Assembly: GCA_022376465.1 (NCBI GenBank)
Contig: JACDTU010000001.1
Span: forward strand, 1,984,001 to 2,048,000
Direction of reading: 5' to 3'
DNA length: 64,000 bases
Source: Cubamyces lactineus
Lineage: Eukaryota > Basidiomycota > Agaricomycetes > Polyporales > Polyporaceae
Part shown: positions 24,494-36,107 of the stretch, in pieces
Numbering within the stretch: position 1 is the first letter of the stretch
Layout of the letters: each line of letters starts with the position of its first letter
Program-made: the position numbers and the translations under genes
The notes under the pieces: generated by a model
Seen by the model: the letters and a program-made list of their open reading frames with translations, nothing else
The model's database searches: none
What the model was told of the DNA's origin: nothing

Positions 24494-25505
24494 CACCTGA
24501 TCATCACAGTCGCCCAGGCTACTTAGCTCGGCACACCGTTCCCGCGTGGCAAGCTAAGCAGCCTCCATTGGCATTCTCCCTCTCACTACCAGTAACACTA
24601 CTCATAATGCTGCGATTCCCCTTTATAGAAATACCCTCCTCGCCCATAGTCTCCCCCTTACCGCCAGCTGGGTTGATTAGATAGATCAAAGCGTCTTGAT
24701 ATAGATCTCCGATGCGCCCGGCGTTGATATCTCTCAGCGCCCTCTCCCATCAAGGAGCTGTCGGCTAGGCGTGCGCTCTGTGCCCGACGCCGGCGGGGGA
24801 TGCCCCGACGCTGTTCAAGACGATGAGCTCAACGTCCGCTCATTGCGTGCCCTCCAGTAGGGCGTTTTCCTCCGTTCTTTCGATATTCGTTTGTATGTAC
24901 CAGACGTGAGCGTGTTTAGACAGCCTGTATGCACGCATACCCTCCTCTGTCAAGTCCACGGAGTCAAGACATTGGTAAGACTAAAGCGCCAGTAATAGAT
25001 CTCCGATGCAAACGCCCGCCCAGCGCTGATACCTCCCAGCGCCCTTTCCCATCAAGAAGTTGTCGGCTACGCGCGCGCTCTCTGTGCCCGACGCCCGCGC
25101 AAGATCGCCCGACGCTGTGCAAGACGATGAGCTCGATGTCCGCTACCGGCAACGACGCGCGCGCGCTCGGCGAAGTTGGGATACATCAGAGCAGCCACAA
25201 CGCGCGCACACCGCGAAGTCGGGATACATCAGGACGGCCTACGCTATCGGCCACGACGCGCGGGCGGGCGGGCGGCGAAGTTGAGATACATCAGGACGGC
25301 CTACGCTATCAACCACGACGCGCGCGCGCTCGGCGAAGTTGGGATACATCAGGACGGCCTACGCTGTCGGCCACGACACGCGGACGGGCGGGCGGCGAAG
25401 TCGAGATACATCAGGACGGCCTACGCTGTCGGCCACGACGCGCGGGCGGGCGGGCGGCGAAGTTGAGATACATCAGGACAACGACGCGCGCGCGCGCCGC
25501 GAAGT
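24494..25505 (+). repeat. Left inverted arm of the KDZ element
   Basis: The outer end begins CACCTGATCATCACAGTCGC. The arm contains two diverged direct copies of a block of about 140 bp (about 24706-24840 and 25002-25145, sharing AGATCTCCGATGC starts and GACGATGAGCTC ends), then a minisatellite. Similarity to the right arm fades at about 25506-25519, inside the minisatellite. Confidence 0.9.
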
Positions 25506-25620
25506 CTGGATACATCAGGACAACGACGCGCGCGCGCTCAGCGAAGTTGGGATACATCAGAGCAGCCACAACGCGCGGGCGGGCGGCGAAGTTGAGATAC
25601 ATCAGAACAGCCATCGACGT
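25147..25620 (+). repeat. Minisatellite in the left arm, nine GATACATCAG units
   Basis: Units of about 35-65 bp each contain CGAAGT...GGATACATCAG (or GAGATACATCAG), with GCGCG- or GGGCGG-rich links. About nine units are present. The last two or three extend past the end of the arm match, and the right arm has about seven, so the array has changed length at its inner edge. The repeats produce long but meaningless open frames. Confidence 0.88.
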
Positions 25621-26012
25621 TGGCGAGGGCGCGCACTGACTGTGCGTTATCAACAAGACGTGACGCTCGAAGGGCGGCGCCTCGTGTTTCTACAGGCCAG
25701 TGGCAACCAAATTGCATTGACATGAAGATAACATTGTACATATATACAGCTTATGGCCACATACACAGGAGAAGATGTCTTGCATTACAAGTAGGAGGTA
25801 GGGGCAGCAATTAAAGCCTAGAATTGGAACAGGAGCAGGAGGACGGGGACACAGGGGAATGGGGCATGGGGACACCGGGGAATGGTAGGAGGGGGAGGGG
25901 GAGGGGGAGGGGAAGGGGGAGGGAAGACGTAGATGAGGAGAATGAGGAGAATGGAGACAAGGACGAGTAGGACGAGTACTTACAATAGGACGTTACACAA
26001 CTAACAGCCACC
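25506..26012. other. Subterminal region of the element with a G-rich tract
   Basis: After the end of the minisatellite this stretch runs to the stop codon of the HMG-like gene. It holds a (GGGGGA)n tract at 25888-25923, about 90 bp past that stop. It should contain the 3' UTR and terminator of the gene. No coding feature was found. Confidence 0.5.
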
Positions 26013-28926
26013 TCAGGCTTGGCCGGTCGCTCCTGCTTGACTCCGCCCTCGCCGCCCTCGACCTTGACCTCGACCTTGACCTCGACCTCGACCTTGACCT
26101 CGACCTCGGCCTTGACCTCGGCCTCCGTGTGTCGTCGTCTTCGAGCCAGGATGTGGATCAGATGCGTCGCCTCGTCGTGTCTCGCCCGATGCGTTCAAAG
26201 ATCGCGCTGACGAGGGAGGTATGATGATAGTAAGCGGCCGCGGCGCGGATTGAGCTGGTTCGGCAGGCGGCGCGGAGGGGATATCTGTAGCGGAGGGCAC
26301 AGGCGTACATGTAGGCAGGCATGCACCTAGAGGGAAAGCAGACGTGGCAGGCGCGACAGGAGAGATGGCGGACGCAGTGGAAGGGACGACAGACAGAGCG
26401 GGAGAGACAACTGGCACGGTGGGAGCGATGTGCGCGTTCAGCGCGATGGTAGCGAGGGGAGGGATAGATGCGGTCAGAGGGTCAGATGAGGCAGACAAGA
26501 TGGGAGAGGCGGTGAATGCGATGGGAGATGTGGCGGGAGAGGATGTAGGCGTAGTGGTAGAGACAGAAGATACTGCAGAACAAAGAGGCGTGATCGCGGG
26601 GATGGAAGTGGCAGATGACAAAACCTGAGGCATGACTGGTGCGACGGGTGCGACGGGCGCAATGAGCTCAAAGAGCTCACTAGGCGCGATGGGTTCGAAG
26701 GGCTCGACAGGCGCGGCGATCGACACGGTGGGCGCGACGGGAGCAACGGATGAGACATGTGCAGCGGGTTCAATGGGCGCGGCAGGCACGATGGGCGTGA
26801 CAGGCGCAATAGATGAGGTGGGCGCGATGGGCACGACAGGAGCGGCGGGTGCGACAGGAGCAGCGGGTGCGACTGGTGTAACGGGTGCGGTGGGTGCGAC
26901 GGGTGCGGCAGGCGCGTCGGGAGCGACTGGTGTAATGGGTACAGCGGGTGTGACGGGTGCGACGGGTGCGGTGGGTGCGGCGGGTGCGACGGGTGCGGCG
27001 GGTGCGACGGGTGCGGCGGGTGCGACGGGTGCGGCGGGAGTGGCGAGAGCGATAGACAGGATGGGAGCGGCGGTCGCGGCGGGAGCAGCGGGAGTAGCAA
27101 GAGCGACAGACAAGACGGGTGCAACAGATGCGATGGGCGAGATGGGCGCGACAGGCGAGGGGATAAATGTGGCGGGTGCGGCGGGCACGACAGACGAGAC
27201 GAGCGCGGCAGGTGAGACAGACATGGCAGGAGATGTTGTAGATGCTACCGATGACGTCGCGTATGGTCCAGAACCACTGCCAATCTTGCTGCTAGCCTTT
27301 GTGCCGCTGGTCTCCTTGCGCGAGCCTCTCTTCTTCCCGGCGTCGCACCGCCGCTTGCGAGGTCGCTGAGTGACGGTAAGAGGTTCACCATTGGGTCCAG
27401 AGACAACATTGATGAAGTCCACTGAAGAGGCAGGTCGCTTCTGCCCCGCTCTTACAGGGTCCTCATGTGGTGATGAAAGAGAAGGGGTCGTGGATGGAAG
27501 AGCAGGAGATGTTGTCGAGGAAGGTGCAAGTGGGTCGGAAGGGGACTGGGGCATGGACGTACTGTTGGGCTGCTCAGCGTCGGCATTGGAGATGTGCTGC
27601 ATTTGCTGCTGTCCACGCTGCACGCGCCACTCGTCCCACTCGTCGTCCGTTAGACATCGGAAGCGGGCGGCACCGCTCTTCCATGCATTGATGAGAATCT
27701 CCAGATGTGGGCGTGATGACAGCTCCCCCGGGGGACAAAACTTCCCCTTGAGAGGCCAGCCTTCCAAAACGACGCCATAGTCTTCCGTGATCTTGTGGAA
27801 GTTGACGTATTTCATTTGAGGTATGCGGCCCCTCCTCGAAGCCTCCTCTGTAGGTTTATTGTCAAACACCGTAGGCTGTGCAATAAGACGGACTTACGGA
27901 GCTTCTGGTCAATCAATACCGCCGCCTCGTGTTTAAGCCTGAGTAGGTGGGCCTTGGAGCTTTGCGCAGCATTCCTAACTACGTGGCTGTGAGCAAACAG
28001 AACGGACAATGTGTGTGGAAGATGGGGATCCAGGGAAGCGTACCGTTAGATCCTTGTCCAATGAAATAGCCCTCCATCTGTATCGCATACTCCGGTATTG
28101 TGCACTTCGTGGTTGAAAGAACGAAATCTTCAAGTGCATGGCTGGTCACGAAGGTGTATGGCTGCATGTATGACGTCTGGGTGCTACGCGTTGCAACGAG
28201 GAAGAGTTCGAGGTTGGTACGGCTATGGAGTGCACGGAGCTGTTGGGGCAGGCTGATTATAAGTTGCTGCTATGAGTAGAGGGTCAAGCACATACTTCTG
28301 ACTCGATATGCGCCAGCGTAGTGCGCGCATCGCCGAATGCTCGCGCGGGCACGCTATGCCTCCCGTACGCCCGGTTGGCCCGCTGTTCGTAGAGCTCTTG
28401 GACTGTGTCGCTCGTTGCGACATCTCTCTCTTGCTCGGACATACCCTTCCACTCCTCTGCAATGTCCTTGATGAGCGCATCCGATACGCGCTTGCGGTCA
28501 ACACCTTCCGGTAACTCTGCACCACAGTGAGCGTCGTTCGCATGGTGAGGCACATGTGGACATACCATTGTTACGCCGTTTGAGCTCCTGGCTAAGAAAA
28601 GCGTTCCATTTGCTGACCTTGCGTGTCGCAGCGGGACGGCGCGACTGTTGCATGATGAGCTGGTAGAAGTAACCAGGCTTGTGGTTCTTGAACTGCTCCG
28701 ACATTTGGCGCGCGAACCCCCAAATGAGCGCCTGTGCTTCGCTAAGCGCCGCCTTGAGGTCAGCAGCGTTCTTGCGCCGTCTCTGCCTCAGCAGGGACTT
28801 CTCAGCGGCGGTGAGCTTGTTCTTTGCGCGGCGCGCGCGATGGCGGAACGAAGAACGATCCTTCGCATATTTAACACCACGTTGTAAATTTCGAAGGCTC
28901 GTTTCGGACAGGCGGACATTGACCAT
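26013..28926 (-). CDS. HMG-box-like protein with long Ala/Pro/Val tail, transposon accessory gene
   Basis: The gene starts MVNVRLSETSLRNLQRG at 28926. A basic N-terminal part (RARRAKNKLTAAEKSLLRQR) is followed by SKWNAFLSQELKRRNNELPEG, then VSDALIKDIAEEWKGMSEQE and DTVQELYEQRAN. This resembles an HMG box, including the Trp/Leu spacing and the WKGMSEQE helix start. Next come a region with NLELFLVATRSTQTSYM and a conserved-looking block MKYVNFHKITEDYGVVLEGW followed by Pro/Gly residues. The last roughly 450 residues are simple repeats of Ala-Pro-Val/Thr with a final Gly-Arg-Gln-rich basic end. A DNA-binding role for the transposon is inferred from the HMG-like part. The short introns were placed from frame continuity; the one near 28270 has two possible forms. 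Confidence 0.65.
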
Positions 28927-29235
28927 TCGGGTAGACACAACAGGTGATGGTGGTGATAAGCAAGACGTCAGAACGCGATATTCAGGACAGCAACAGAGGG
29001 ATAGGACGATGGGGAAGCAGGGGTCAGAAGTACAAGTGAGCGAGGATGGGGTCGAGGGCGGAGGTAGTGGATCGGGACGCCGTGTATAAATGTCCGTACC
29101 GTACCGAAGTCCCCGTAATACAATCAACAAAAAAAACAGAGCCATACACAACCATGACGAGAGATCGGGAGGAGACATCGGTGCTATGTCCAGCTGGGAC
29201 ATATCAACCATCGGCAAAGATGAAACGGGGGCCCG
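28927..29235. other. Spacer between two genes of the element
   Basis: This 309-bp gap lies between the start of the HMG-like gene and the stop of the RNase-H1-N-like gene, both on the minus strand. It should contain a terminator and a promoter. Nothing specific was recognised. Confidence 0.45.
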
Positions 29236-30657
29236 CTACTGCGCGCCCTCCTCGAACCACCTGGCCAGGAGGGTCCACAAGAATTCCGCGTCCACCGTGT
29301 TCAACGCCCCTGAACCGGGTCGCCCGACCATCCGAACAAAGTCTCCAATTGACTCGGCCCATAGGAACACCTGAAGATAGCGGAATACCGTGCCAGGGGA
29401 GACTTCGCGGGGTAAGAGCCAAGTGTCGATCTCTGAACCCAGATCTAGCGCAGGCCATGCGTTGTCATGGGCATCGAGCATCTCATGCGGCGGACGGATC
29501 AGCTGGCGGAGGCTCTCTACCGTTAAAGTTGAATGTCCCTGATGCTGAGCGCTCCCAGTGTCTATGTTGAGCTCTGAACGACAATTTAGTGAGACATACA
29601 CGGCATGGAGAGATAACTTACGGTCCATATTGTCGACAAAAGTTTCGTCGACCTCAATCGGCGCACGCCGCCTTGTTGGTGAGGTGGCGACGCGGGCAGA
29701 CGCGGACTCTTGCATGTAAGTATCATGAATCGGATGAGCCAACAGCGCCTTGGAGGAGTCGCGTTGCGGAAGCGGACGGCGCGAGGGGGATGAGATCGAG
29801 ACGATGGGGAACCCGCGCGCTGAGATAGAAGACGTCGGCAAGGAGTAAGTACGTGTGATATTGTCGGGAGCCTCAACGGGAGCTGCGAGGGTAGGAGCCG
29901 GCGCAGGAGTGGTGAATTTTCGCGATGGCTTTGCCGGAGACCCAGGCCTAGAGAAATGGGCAACCTTAGTAGGGGTATGGGGCGGGGAGGCCTCCCTCTT
30001 CACAGGGGATGGTCCACGAGACATCTTGACAGGTGAGCCCACGTGATGTGAGGGAGGCAGGGATGCTGCCATCGCCGAGGTAGTCGCATGTTTACTTGAC
30101 AGCTTGGACTTCTCTAGCATGTAGCACAAGGCGTCGTAGAAGCTGGTGAATGACTGTTGCATACACTTCGGGAACTTTGTCATGTGAGACAGGTCCGACC
30201 TGAATGTGGTGAGAAGTCAGCACGTTTACAGAAGCGACGAGAGCAGCCTACCATTTATACCCGCCATATATGCCAGTCTCCTGCGCAATTTTGAAAGCAT
30301 AAAGTCGTTCGCCGTTGGCAAATGGTGCAGTCACAGCCTTGGAAGCTTGGAGAGCGTCCTTGATGGCGTCAACGTCTTCAGGGTCCGCATGCATGAACAC
30401 CTCTGAGTTCAGCAAGTCGACCTTCATAGCCTCTTTGATAGTCGTGCAGATGACAACGATAGGGAGTGGGTCGAGATTGAAGCCGCACGCGACGTCCGCG
30501 GGGCTTGTTGGCAGAGTGAGCAAACGACTGTCAGCGATCGACAATTGGGGGCTTACCGTGACTCATACACCCCTGGCTCATCCCCTCCGAGGACAACGTA
30601 GAACGGGCCCTTCTTGCTCGCCGCCAGAGGATTTGTGACCCTCTTGGCATCGCCCAT
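29236..30657 (-). CDS. Protein with RNase H1 N-terminal/viroplasmin-like modules, transposon accessory gene
   Basis: At least four exons (including 30557-30657, 30252-30503 and one starting at 30199) begin MGDAKRVTNPLAASKKGPF. Two segments resemble the RNA:DNA-hybrid-binding module found at the N-terminus of RNase H1 and in viroplasmin: FYVVLGGDEPGVYESR near the start, and ETGIYGGYKWSDLSHMTKF followed by QQSFTSFYDALCYML. No catalytic RNase H domain follows. The middle is Ser/Pro/Arg-rich with several possible proline-directed phosphorylation sites, and the C-terminal 120 residues form a compact-looking block ending WTLLARWFEEGAQ. It sits between the transposase and the HMG-like gene on the same strand. 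Binding of nucleic-acid hybrids during transposition is an inference only. Confidence 0.55.
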
Positions 30658-31374
30658 GTCAGCAGGGGTGGATGGAGGAAGAGAGGTGAGTTGCATCCCA
30701 GGCGCTCGCACTCGTTCACGCGCGAGTGTATATGTGAATGCCCTGTGCTTTGACCTGCGCTTAGTGCCACTTCCTGTCCTGCCGCGCACAATTCAATGTA
30801 CATGCGCACTCCTCGTGCCCGCTCACATGTTCCTCGCATATGTGCGTGCGCAGATATACCCAGGTCTAGAATGCAAGATAAGAATTGCCCGCGTGTGTGA
30901 GAAGACAGTGTTCGCTACAAAGCATCGCACGCTGAATTCCAATGTCAATGTACATGCACACCGGCATCCGGGTTCGGAGCGTCGTGCAACAGTGCTACGA
31001 TTGCGAATCATCATCCCAATATCCCAATTCTTCTCCGTACACCACAGGATCCGTAGCTTTCACAATCCCGTCGTACTCTATGCAGGAGTTTGCTATAACA
31101 TTCCGGACGTATTGACATGCAAGCCCATCTGACCGGAGGTCTTAAACAAGGCTAACAAATTCGCTTTTGTCATTTGAACCTACATGCAGTCGCAAGCATC
31201 ATTGTACAGGACTCAAGGAGGGGGTACCGGGGGAGGGGGAGGGGGAGGGGGAGGGGGAGGGGGAGAGGAGTACCGGGGGAGAAGGGGGGAGGGACGGGGA
31301 AAGAAAGCTGCAAACACAATAACAGGTTGTGCACTCGCACATCGCTGCTCTACCTACGAAGACTAACACTCGCA
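30658..31374. other. Spacer of the element with G-rich tract
   Basis: This 717-bp stretch lies between the start of the RNase-H1-N-like gene and the stop of the transposase gene. A (GGGGGA)n tract at 31228-31266 starts about 110 bp past the transposase stop. Short frames on the plus strand look like chance. Confidence 0.45.
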
Positions 31375-34300
31375 CTATACTATATTAGCTATGAAGTCTG
31401 AATATGCCGTTGCCTCCTCCTCCTGAATATCTTCAGGCTGCTCGTATGCATCCTCCGAATCTACTTCGTCCTGATCTTCTTCCGCCACCATGTCAGCCTC
31501 AGGGAGCAACGACCTTCGCAGACCTTCTGTGACAGCCAAGTTGTGGTTCGAACACACCAAGAAAGGACTTTCGGAGTGCCCGGTAGTGTCCGTGGACATC
31601 GACGTCAAGTTGGTCGAGATGGCCGTTGAAGAGGTCGTCGGCGTTGGTACGTGGGTCATCAGCGTTGCAAGAGTCGTTGATTCAGACGTAGTGGTCGTCG
31701 GTATGGGTACAAAGGTCGTCGACGTGGGTACGGGGATCATCGGCGTTGCGGACGTAGTGGGCGTCGATGTTGGCACGGAGGTCGCCAGCGCGGGTGTGGA
31801 GGTCATCGATGCGGGCGTGAAGGTCATTAGCGTTGCGGAGGTCGTTGACTCGGGCGTGGTGGGCGTCGACGTGAGCACGGAGGTCGTCGATGCGGGCGTG
31901 GTGGGCGTCAACGTGAGCACGGAGGTCGTCGATGCGGGCGTGGTGGTCGTCGACACACAACGCATCAAAGTCGCTGCAGAAGACGTCACAGGGCTCACGA
32001 TGCGAGGATTCTCGGTTTCGCGCACGGACGTCATGGGCACGGAGGACTTTGAGACGTCTGCAAAACACATTAGTAGCATTCCATGCATAGACGCAAGGTT
32101 CATCTTAGATTGCTTACCTCCCTGAGCTTCCGGTAGCTTGGACATTGGGATTTCCAGCGACACACGGGCATACAACTCGGACTGGCTCAAGAGAGCAGGA
32201 TATATTGCACCTACACGTTGACCGGGTCCGGGAGTACCTGTGAAGCCCTCCGCGCCATAAATCTTGTTGATGTAAACAAGTATGCGAGCGTTGGTGCGCT
32301 GTCGGCGCATAGCATGTTCAAGGACGGGGCCATACCAAGGGTCGCCACGGCTGCGAAGGTCGTCTAGAACAACACGGAAGAGGTCCTCCTCATCGCAAAT
32401 GGAGGTATGAAGGCGGCGCGTCTCAACGGCCACGCGTTCCAACTCCTCTTGCGCGCGCTCGATCTTGTTCGCAAGTCGCGTCGTTTCCCGTACAACGGGC
32501 TCACTCCATGGCTTTTCACGCAAATCACTGCCTGTACCTTGCAGGAGCTCGAATTCCTCGACGAACGTCATATGCGAGACGCGCTCCCAGTCAAGCGGGG
32601 GGCGCGGTGGCTTAAGCGCCGCCGCGGCAGTATTGTAGTTCTTCACGGCGTTGCGGATCGCGCGAGAACGCTTCTGAAGCTGTTTCGCGATATGCGTCCG
32701 AATGCGATAGGCTGTACAAGAGAGCGTGTTGGTGAGTCAATGGTGTTATGAACGGAGACCAGAGCGCACCTGTCTGTGCCAAGTTGAGCCTGTGCAGCTC
32801 GAACAGACGCTGTACGACGAGGCGCTGAAGGTGACGGAGCGCGCGATGATATTTGCGCTGCGCAACGTATTCCATCACCTTGATGTATTCTGGATCGCCT
32901 GGTTGCCACCGGTGCGGTATGCCCAGCTTCACCTCCAGCGCAGCAACCTCCAGCATGAGCACCTTCTGCCGCTCCCGTAGGAAGCGGCGACGGGTTTCCG
33001 CTTTCCGAGTAGCGGACAGATCAGCCTCGTATGTCACAGGAACATTCGTTGCAGGGAGGAAGAGAGCAGGAGTGTAGTCAGCAGGCACAGTGCTCAGAAA
33101 TACGTCCTCCGCGTCGTCAAGGTCGGCACTGATTCATCAGTCATTGACTGATGTCGATTAGTACAGCAGTCTCACCTGATTGCATTGAGTTCCTGCAGTC
33201 TCTCCACATACGTGACCGCATGCACGTCCCGCGGAGGCTCCTTACCCAGTGTGTGGAAGTACAAGAGCTCTTGCTCTCTGAAGTTCTGGAGGTCCTGGAC
33301 GGTGAGCTGGAGGGCCTCAAGGGCCTCGGACAACTCAATCGTGCCCCTCGCGACGACGTCCTGTGCCTGGCGGAAGTTGTTGTACAGCATCAGACCGAGA
33401 TTTTGATATTTCTCTTCGTCCCAGTGGTGGAAAAAGGCATCAATCAGGACACGGCGGCGATAGGGAGATGCATACCTGACTATCGGAGCAAGATGATTGG
33501 ACGCGCTGAAAATGCGTTCCATCACCTCCAAGTCTTCTAGTCCGATACCGGGTACGATGTTCGGGTGGTTGTGCAGCTGACAGCGATAGTTGTGTGCGTA
33601 GCCGTGGAACGCGTTCACACACAGGCGCGACCCAGACTTGATGAACGCCGGGCCAAGGGAACTGGCCTTCAACGTCTCCTGGAAAGAACACCCGATGTCG
33701 AAGCCTCCCAGTGTCCGGTCGCCCAGCACTTCCATAACCTTCGCCATGATAGCCAGTGGGTACTTCGCACTACATATTTTGCAGTCAGCAAGGTCGAGAC
33801 AAGGGAGGCGGACACTTACAGTTCGCCACTGCGGATCATGTCAACAAGCCACAAGATGAGCCCATGACGACAGGCACTAGCGAAAATGCCAGTCTCATCA
33901 AAGATACCCCACGACCGCTTCTTCTCCTCCGCAGCCGCAGCCTTCCAATTCTTTGTGCAGCCGGAGATAAGGGTCATGCCATCAGTCGGATCCCCTTCCT
34001 CCGCCGACCTCACATTCTGTTCCTTGTTCACGGCGTCCGGCTCCGCCGTGGGATCATATGCCCGGATGTCTAACTCGTCGTCGTCGTCGTCGTCATCGTC
34101 TTCGGGTTTCGGCTTCGCACGCACCTCACCAGCAAACGTATTGACAAACGCTGCAGGTAAGAAGTAATCGCTGTCGCGGAAGACGCGACTGTCCCCAGCA
34201 CGGCGGCCGCCCAGGGGAGCGAGGCGCTTGAGGGAGTTATTGCCGTCCATAGCGAAGAGGCGTGTGTAGAGCAAAGGTGGCTCATCTGCTAACTGCCAGG

Positions 34301-35534
34301 GTAGTGTCAGTGACGTGCGTGGTGAACATGTAGATGAGGCACAAACCTGGTACCCGCAGGGAGGACAGGCGTTCAGGACCCTCCAATTGGGCCCATCACG
34401 CCCGAGTGCACGCGAGACGCCCGCCCGGACTTCACACATGATCTGCAAGTAGATGTCAAACGCATCGGAAAGAGCAGAACGATATGTACGCCGATAGGGC
34501 AACTGAATACGGACACCGCCAGGACACGAGGTAGGGGGAGGGGGGGGGACGGGGGAGGACGGGGGAGGCGGCGGCAGCGGCGGCGGGGCGGAGGGGGGAG
34601 TTAGCAGGTTCGCGCAGTAGCAAGCGAGGCTTACCACGTACCGCATAATAGTAGCAGAGCAGCTTGGTGAATGCCTCGATACTGAACGATGCCTTGAACA
34701 GGCGGATGCGCCGGAGAAGTTCAAGTGTCTTGAGGGATATGGCAAGAGACGGCTGAAGAGGTACAGAGCTGAGGAAACCGCTGAGGACAAGGGCCTCCGC
34801 ACGTGTCCCACAATCTGGCGGCATTGGGATTGTCGCCGTTCGGTGAAGGCTGTAGAAGTCGAGAACATCGATCGTGAAGGCTGAGTCTCTGTCGGACGCA
34901 ACGTGGCTTGGGGTAGGGTGGGCTTCACCGCCACGCTGCCAATGCAAAAATGCATCGACGAGCTTGGGGATGAGGGGCCGCCAGTTCTCGTCTAGATGTT
35001 TGATCCGGAGGGCCCACGTCCGCTCATCCTTGGGACGGTATGTACGAGGGCTGTATAGGTCAACATCAGGGACGGGACATCCAAGGGGATTGACTTACTG
35101 CATAGCCAAGATGTCGCGCATCTGCACGACGTCGTCCTGCTGCCCTTCATCTGTGACGTCAACCCAGACATCTCCATCGTCATCGTCCTCCACCACGTCC
35201 ATGGGCGTACCGTCGTCTTCCATTGTTGTGGAATCAACGGTCGCTGATGATGAGGACCGAAGCTCGTTGAGGAGAGCGCGCGTGCTCTTCCCGAGGCCTA
35301 TCGATAACTGTCAAGTCAACGCTGTGATGGGGAGTTATGCAGAGAGAACCTACTCATAACGTTTGTCGCATGGCGTTGCTCCACCTCCTCCTTATGGCGG
35401 GCCATGGCCATCGGCCCATAGGTCTTGGTGGTATAGGTGCGTAGAGGGACGAGTGTTGAAGACGACGTTGCTAGTGGATCATAGCGGTCTGGGAAAGAGG
35501 AGGTGACTGACCTGGAAGCTTGAGCTTTTGTCAT
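31375..35534 (-). CDS. KDZ (Kyakuja-Dileera-Zisupton) transposase
   Basis: A multi-exon gene starting MTKAQASRSVTSSFPDRYDP at 35534. The N-terminal third has an acidic stretch, a cysteine-cluster-like region (IPMPPDCGTRAEALVLSGF, VLNACPPCGYQV) and a very acidic Asp run. The catalytic region carries the KDZ signatures: GIFDETGIFASACRHGL, LGGFDIGCSFQETLK, NAFHGYAHNYRCQLHNHP, GIGLEDLEVMERIFSASN and APIVRYASPYRRRVLIDAFF. A long coiled-coil-rich C-terminal part follows (ARILVYINKIYGAEGFTG), then a Thr/Ser/Pro repeat tail and an acidic end (EEDQDEVDSEDAYEQPED). KDZ transposases cut and paste DNA in the nucleus. No frameshift or stop was met along the spliced path, so the gene may be functional. The transcript points towards gtr2. 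Confidence 0.88.
31620..31960 (-). repeat. Minisatellite encoding the Thr/Ser/Pro tail of the transposase
   Basis: Imperfect units of about 24-45 bp built from GTCGTCGATGCGGGCGTGG-like sequence (plus strand) encode repeats of the type TPTTPASTTSVLTS on the minus strand. The low-complexity code leaves open frames in several other frames of the same stretch, which were not annotated. Confidence 0.7.
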
Positions 35535-36107
35535 TCTCAGCTAGGAAGGACGAGATCTAGCTGTCGAACAAGCAGAGCGGAGGACAGCAGAGTCGTTCAG
35601 AGGGTGTCGTGCTGGCAGTGGTGTGGAAGGTGGGACGGCAACGCGTGGGGTTCGATCGCTAAGTCCCGACGCGCGCCTCCTGCGGAATTGACGCCTAATC
35701 TTCAGACGCCGGGATCACGGGCGGTTCTGCTTTGCTCGCACACAAATGCACACAGCTGCACATCACAAGATACACACAGCCACGCCATGTAACATATGGA
35801 CCCACCTTCGTCGGTTGATGAGATCGTATATGACTAGTGATGCCACCCGCGTTCAACATTGAAGTAATGATAGACTGACATGGGACTGACATGGTTGGAG
35901 AAGAGCAGGACGCGTGTGTATAGTACAGTGTTACGACTGGCTAATGAATGTGATTTGGATTTGGAACGAGCCCGCGGGTCGACCGCGCGAAATGAGCGCA
36001 CGCCGTGCTCATTGTCTCCTATGATCTCGGGACACTTCCAACCAATGCCAATCTCCTTTTGTGAGCCCATTGGCGATTGACAGCGTAGGCCGTCCTGATG
36101 TATCCCA
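35535..36107. other. Upstream region of the KDZ transposase
   Basis: This 573-bp stretch lies between the transposase start and the inner end of the right arm. It is the presumed promoter of the transposase. It has AT-richer parts around 35820-35960 and no supported open frame. Confidence 0.5.

Noticed and set aside
24480..24500. Search for an 8-bp target duplication at the transposon ends (left CACGGGGA, right CAGGCCTG)
   Set aside because: The flanks do not match; no duplication is claimed.
25147..25620. Regular spaced repeats that might suggest a CRISPR-like array
   Set aside because: Units are adjacent and variable minisatellite units without unique spacers, and this is a fungal genome.
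24929..25639. 236-codon frame in the left transposon arm (and its 221-codon twin in the right arm)
   Set aside because: It crosses the minisatellite; the same protein-like text repeats because the DNA units repeat. Several frames of both strands are open there.
26632..27369. 245-codon plus-strand frame rich in Gly-Ala-Thr, looking collagen-like
   Set aside because: It is the reverse of the Ala-Pro-Val repeat of the HMG-like gene; Gly-Ala-Thr triplets are the antisense of those codons.
31490..32125. 211-codon Val-rich plus-strand frame
   Set aside because: Antisense of the Thr/Ser/Pro tail of the transposase; no start context and no motif.
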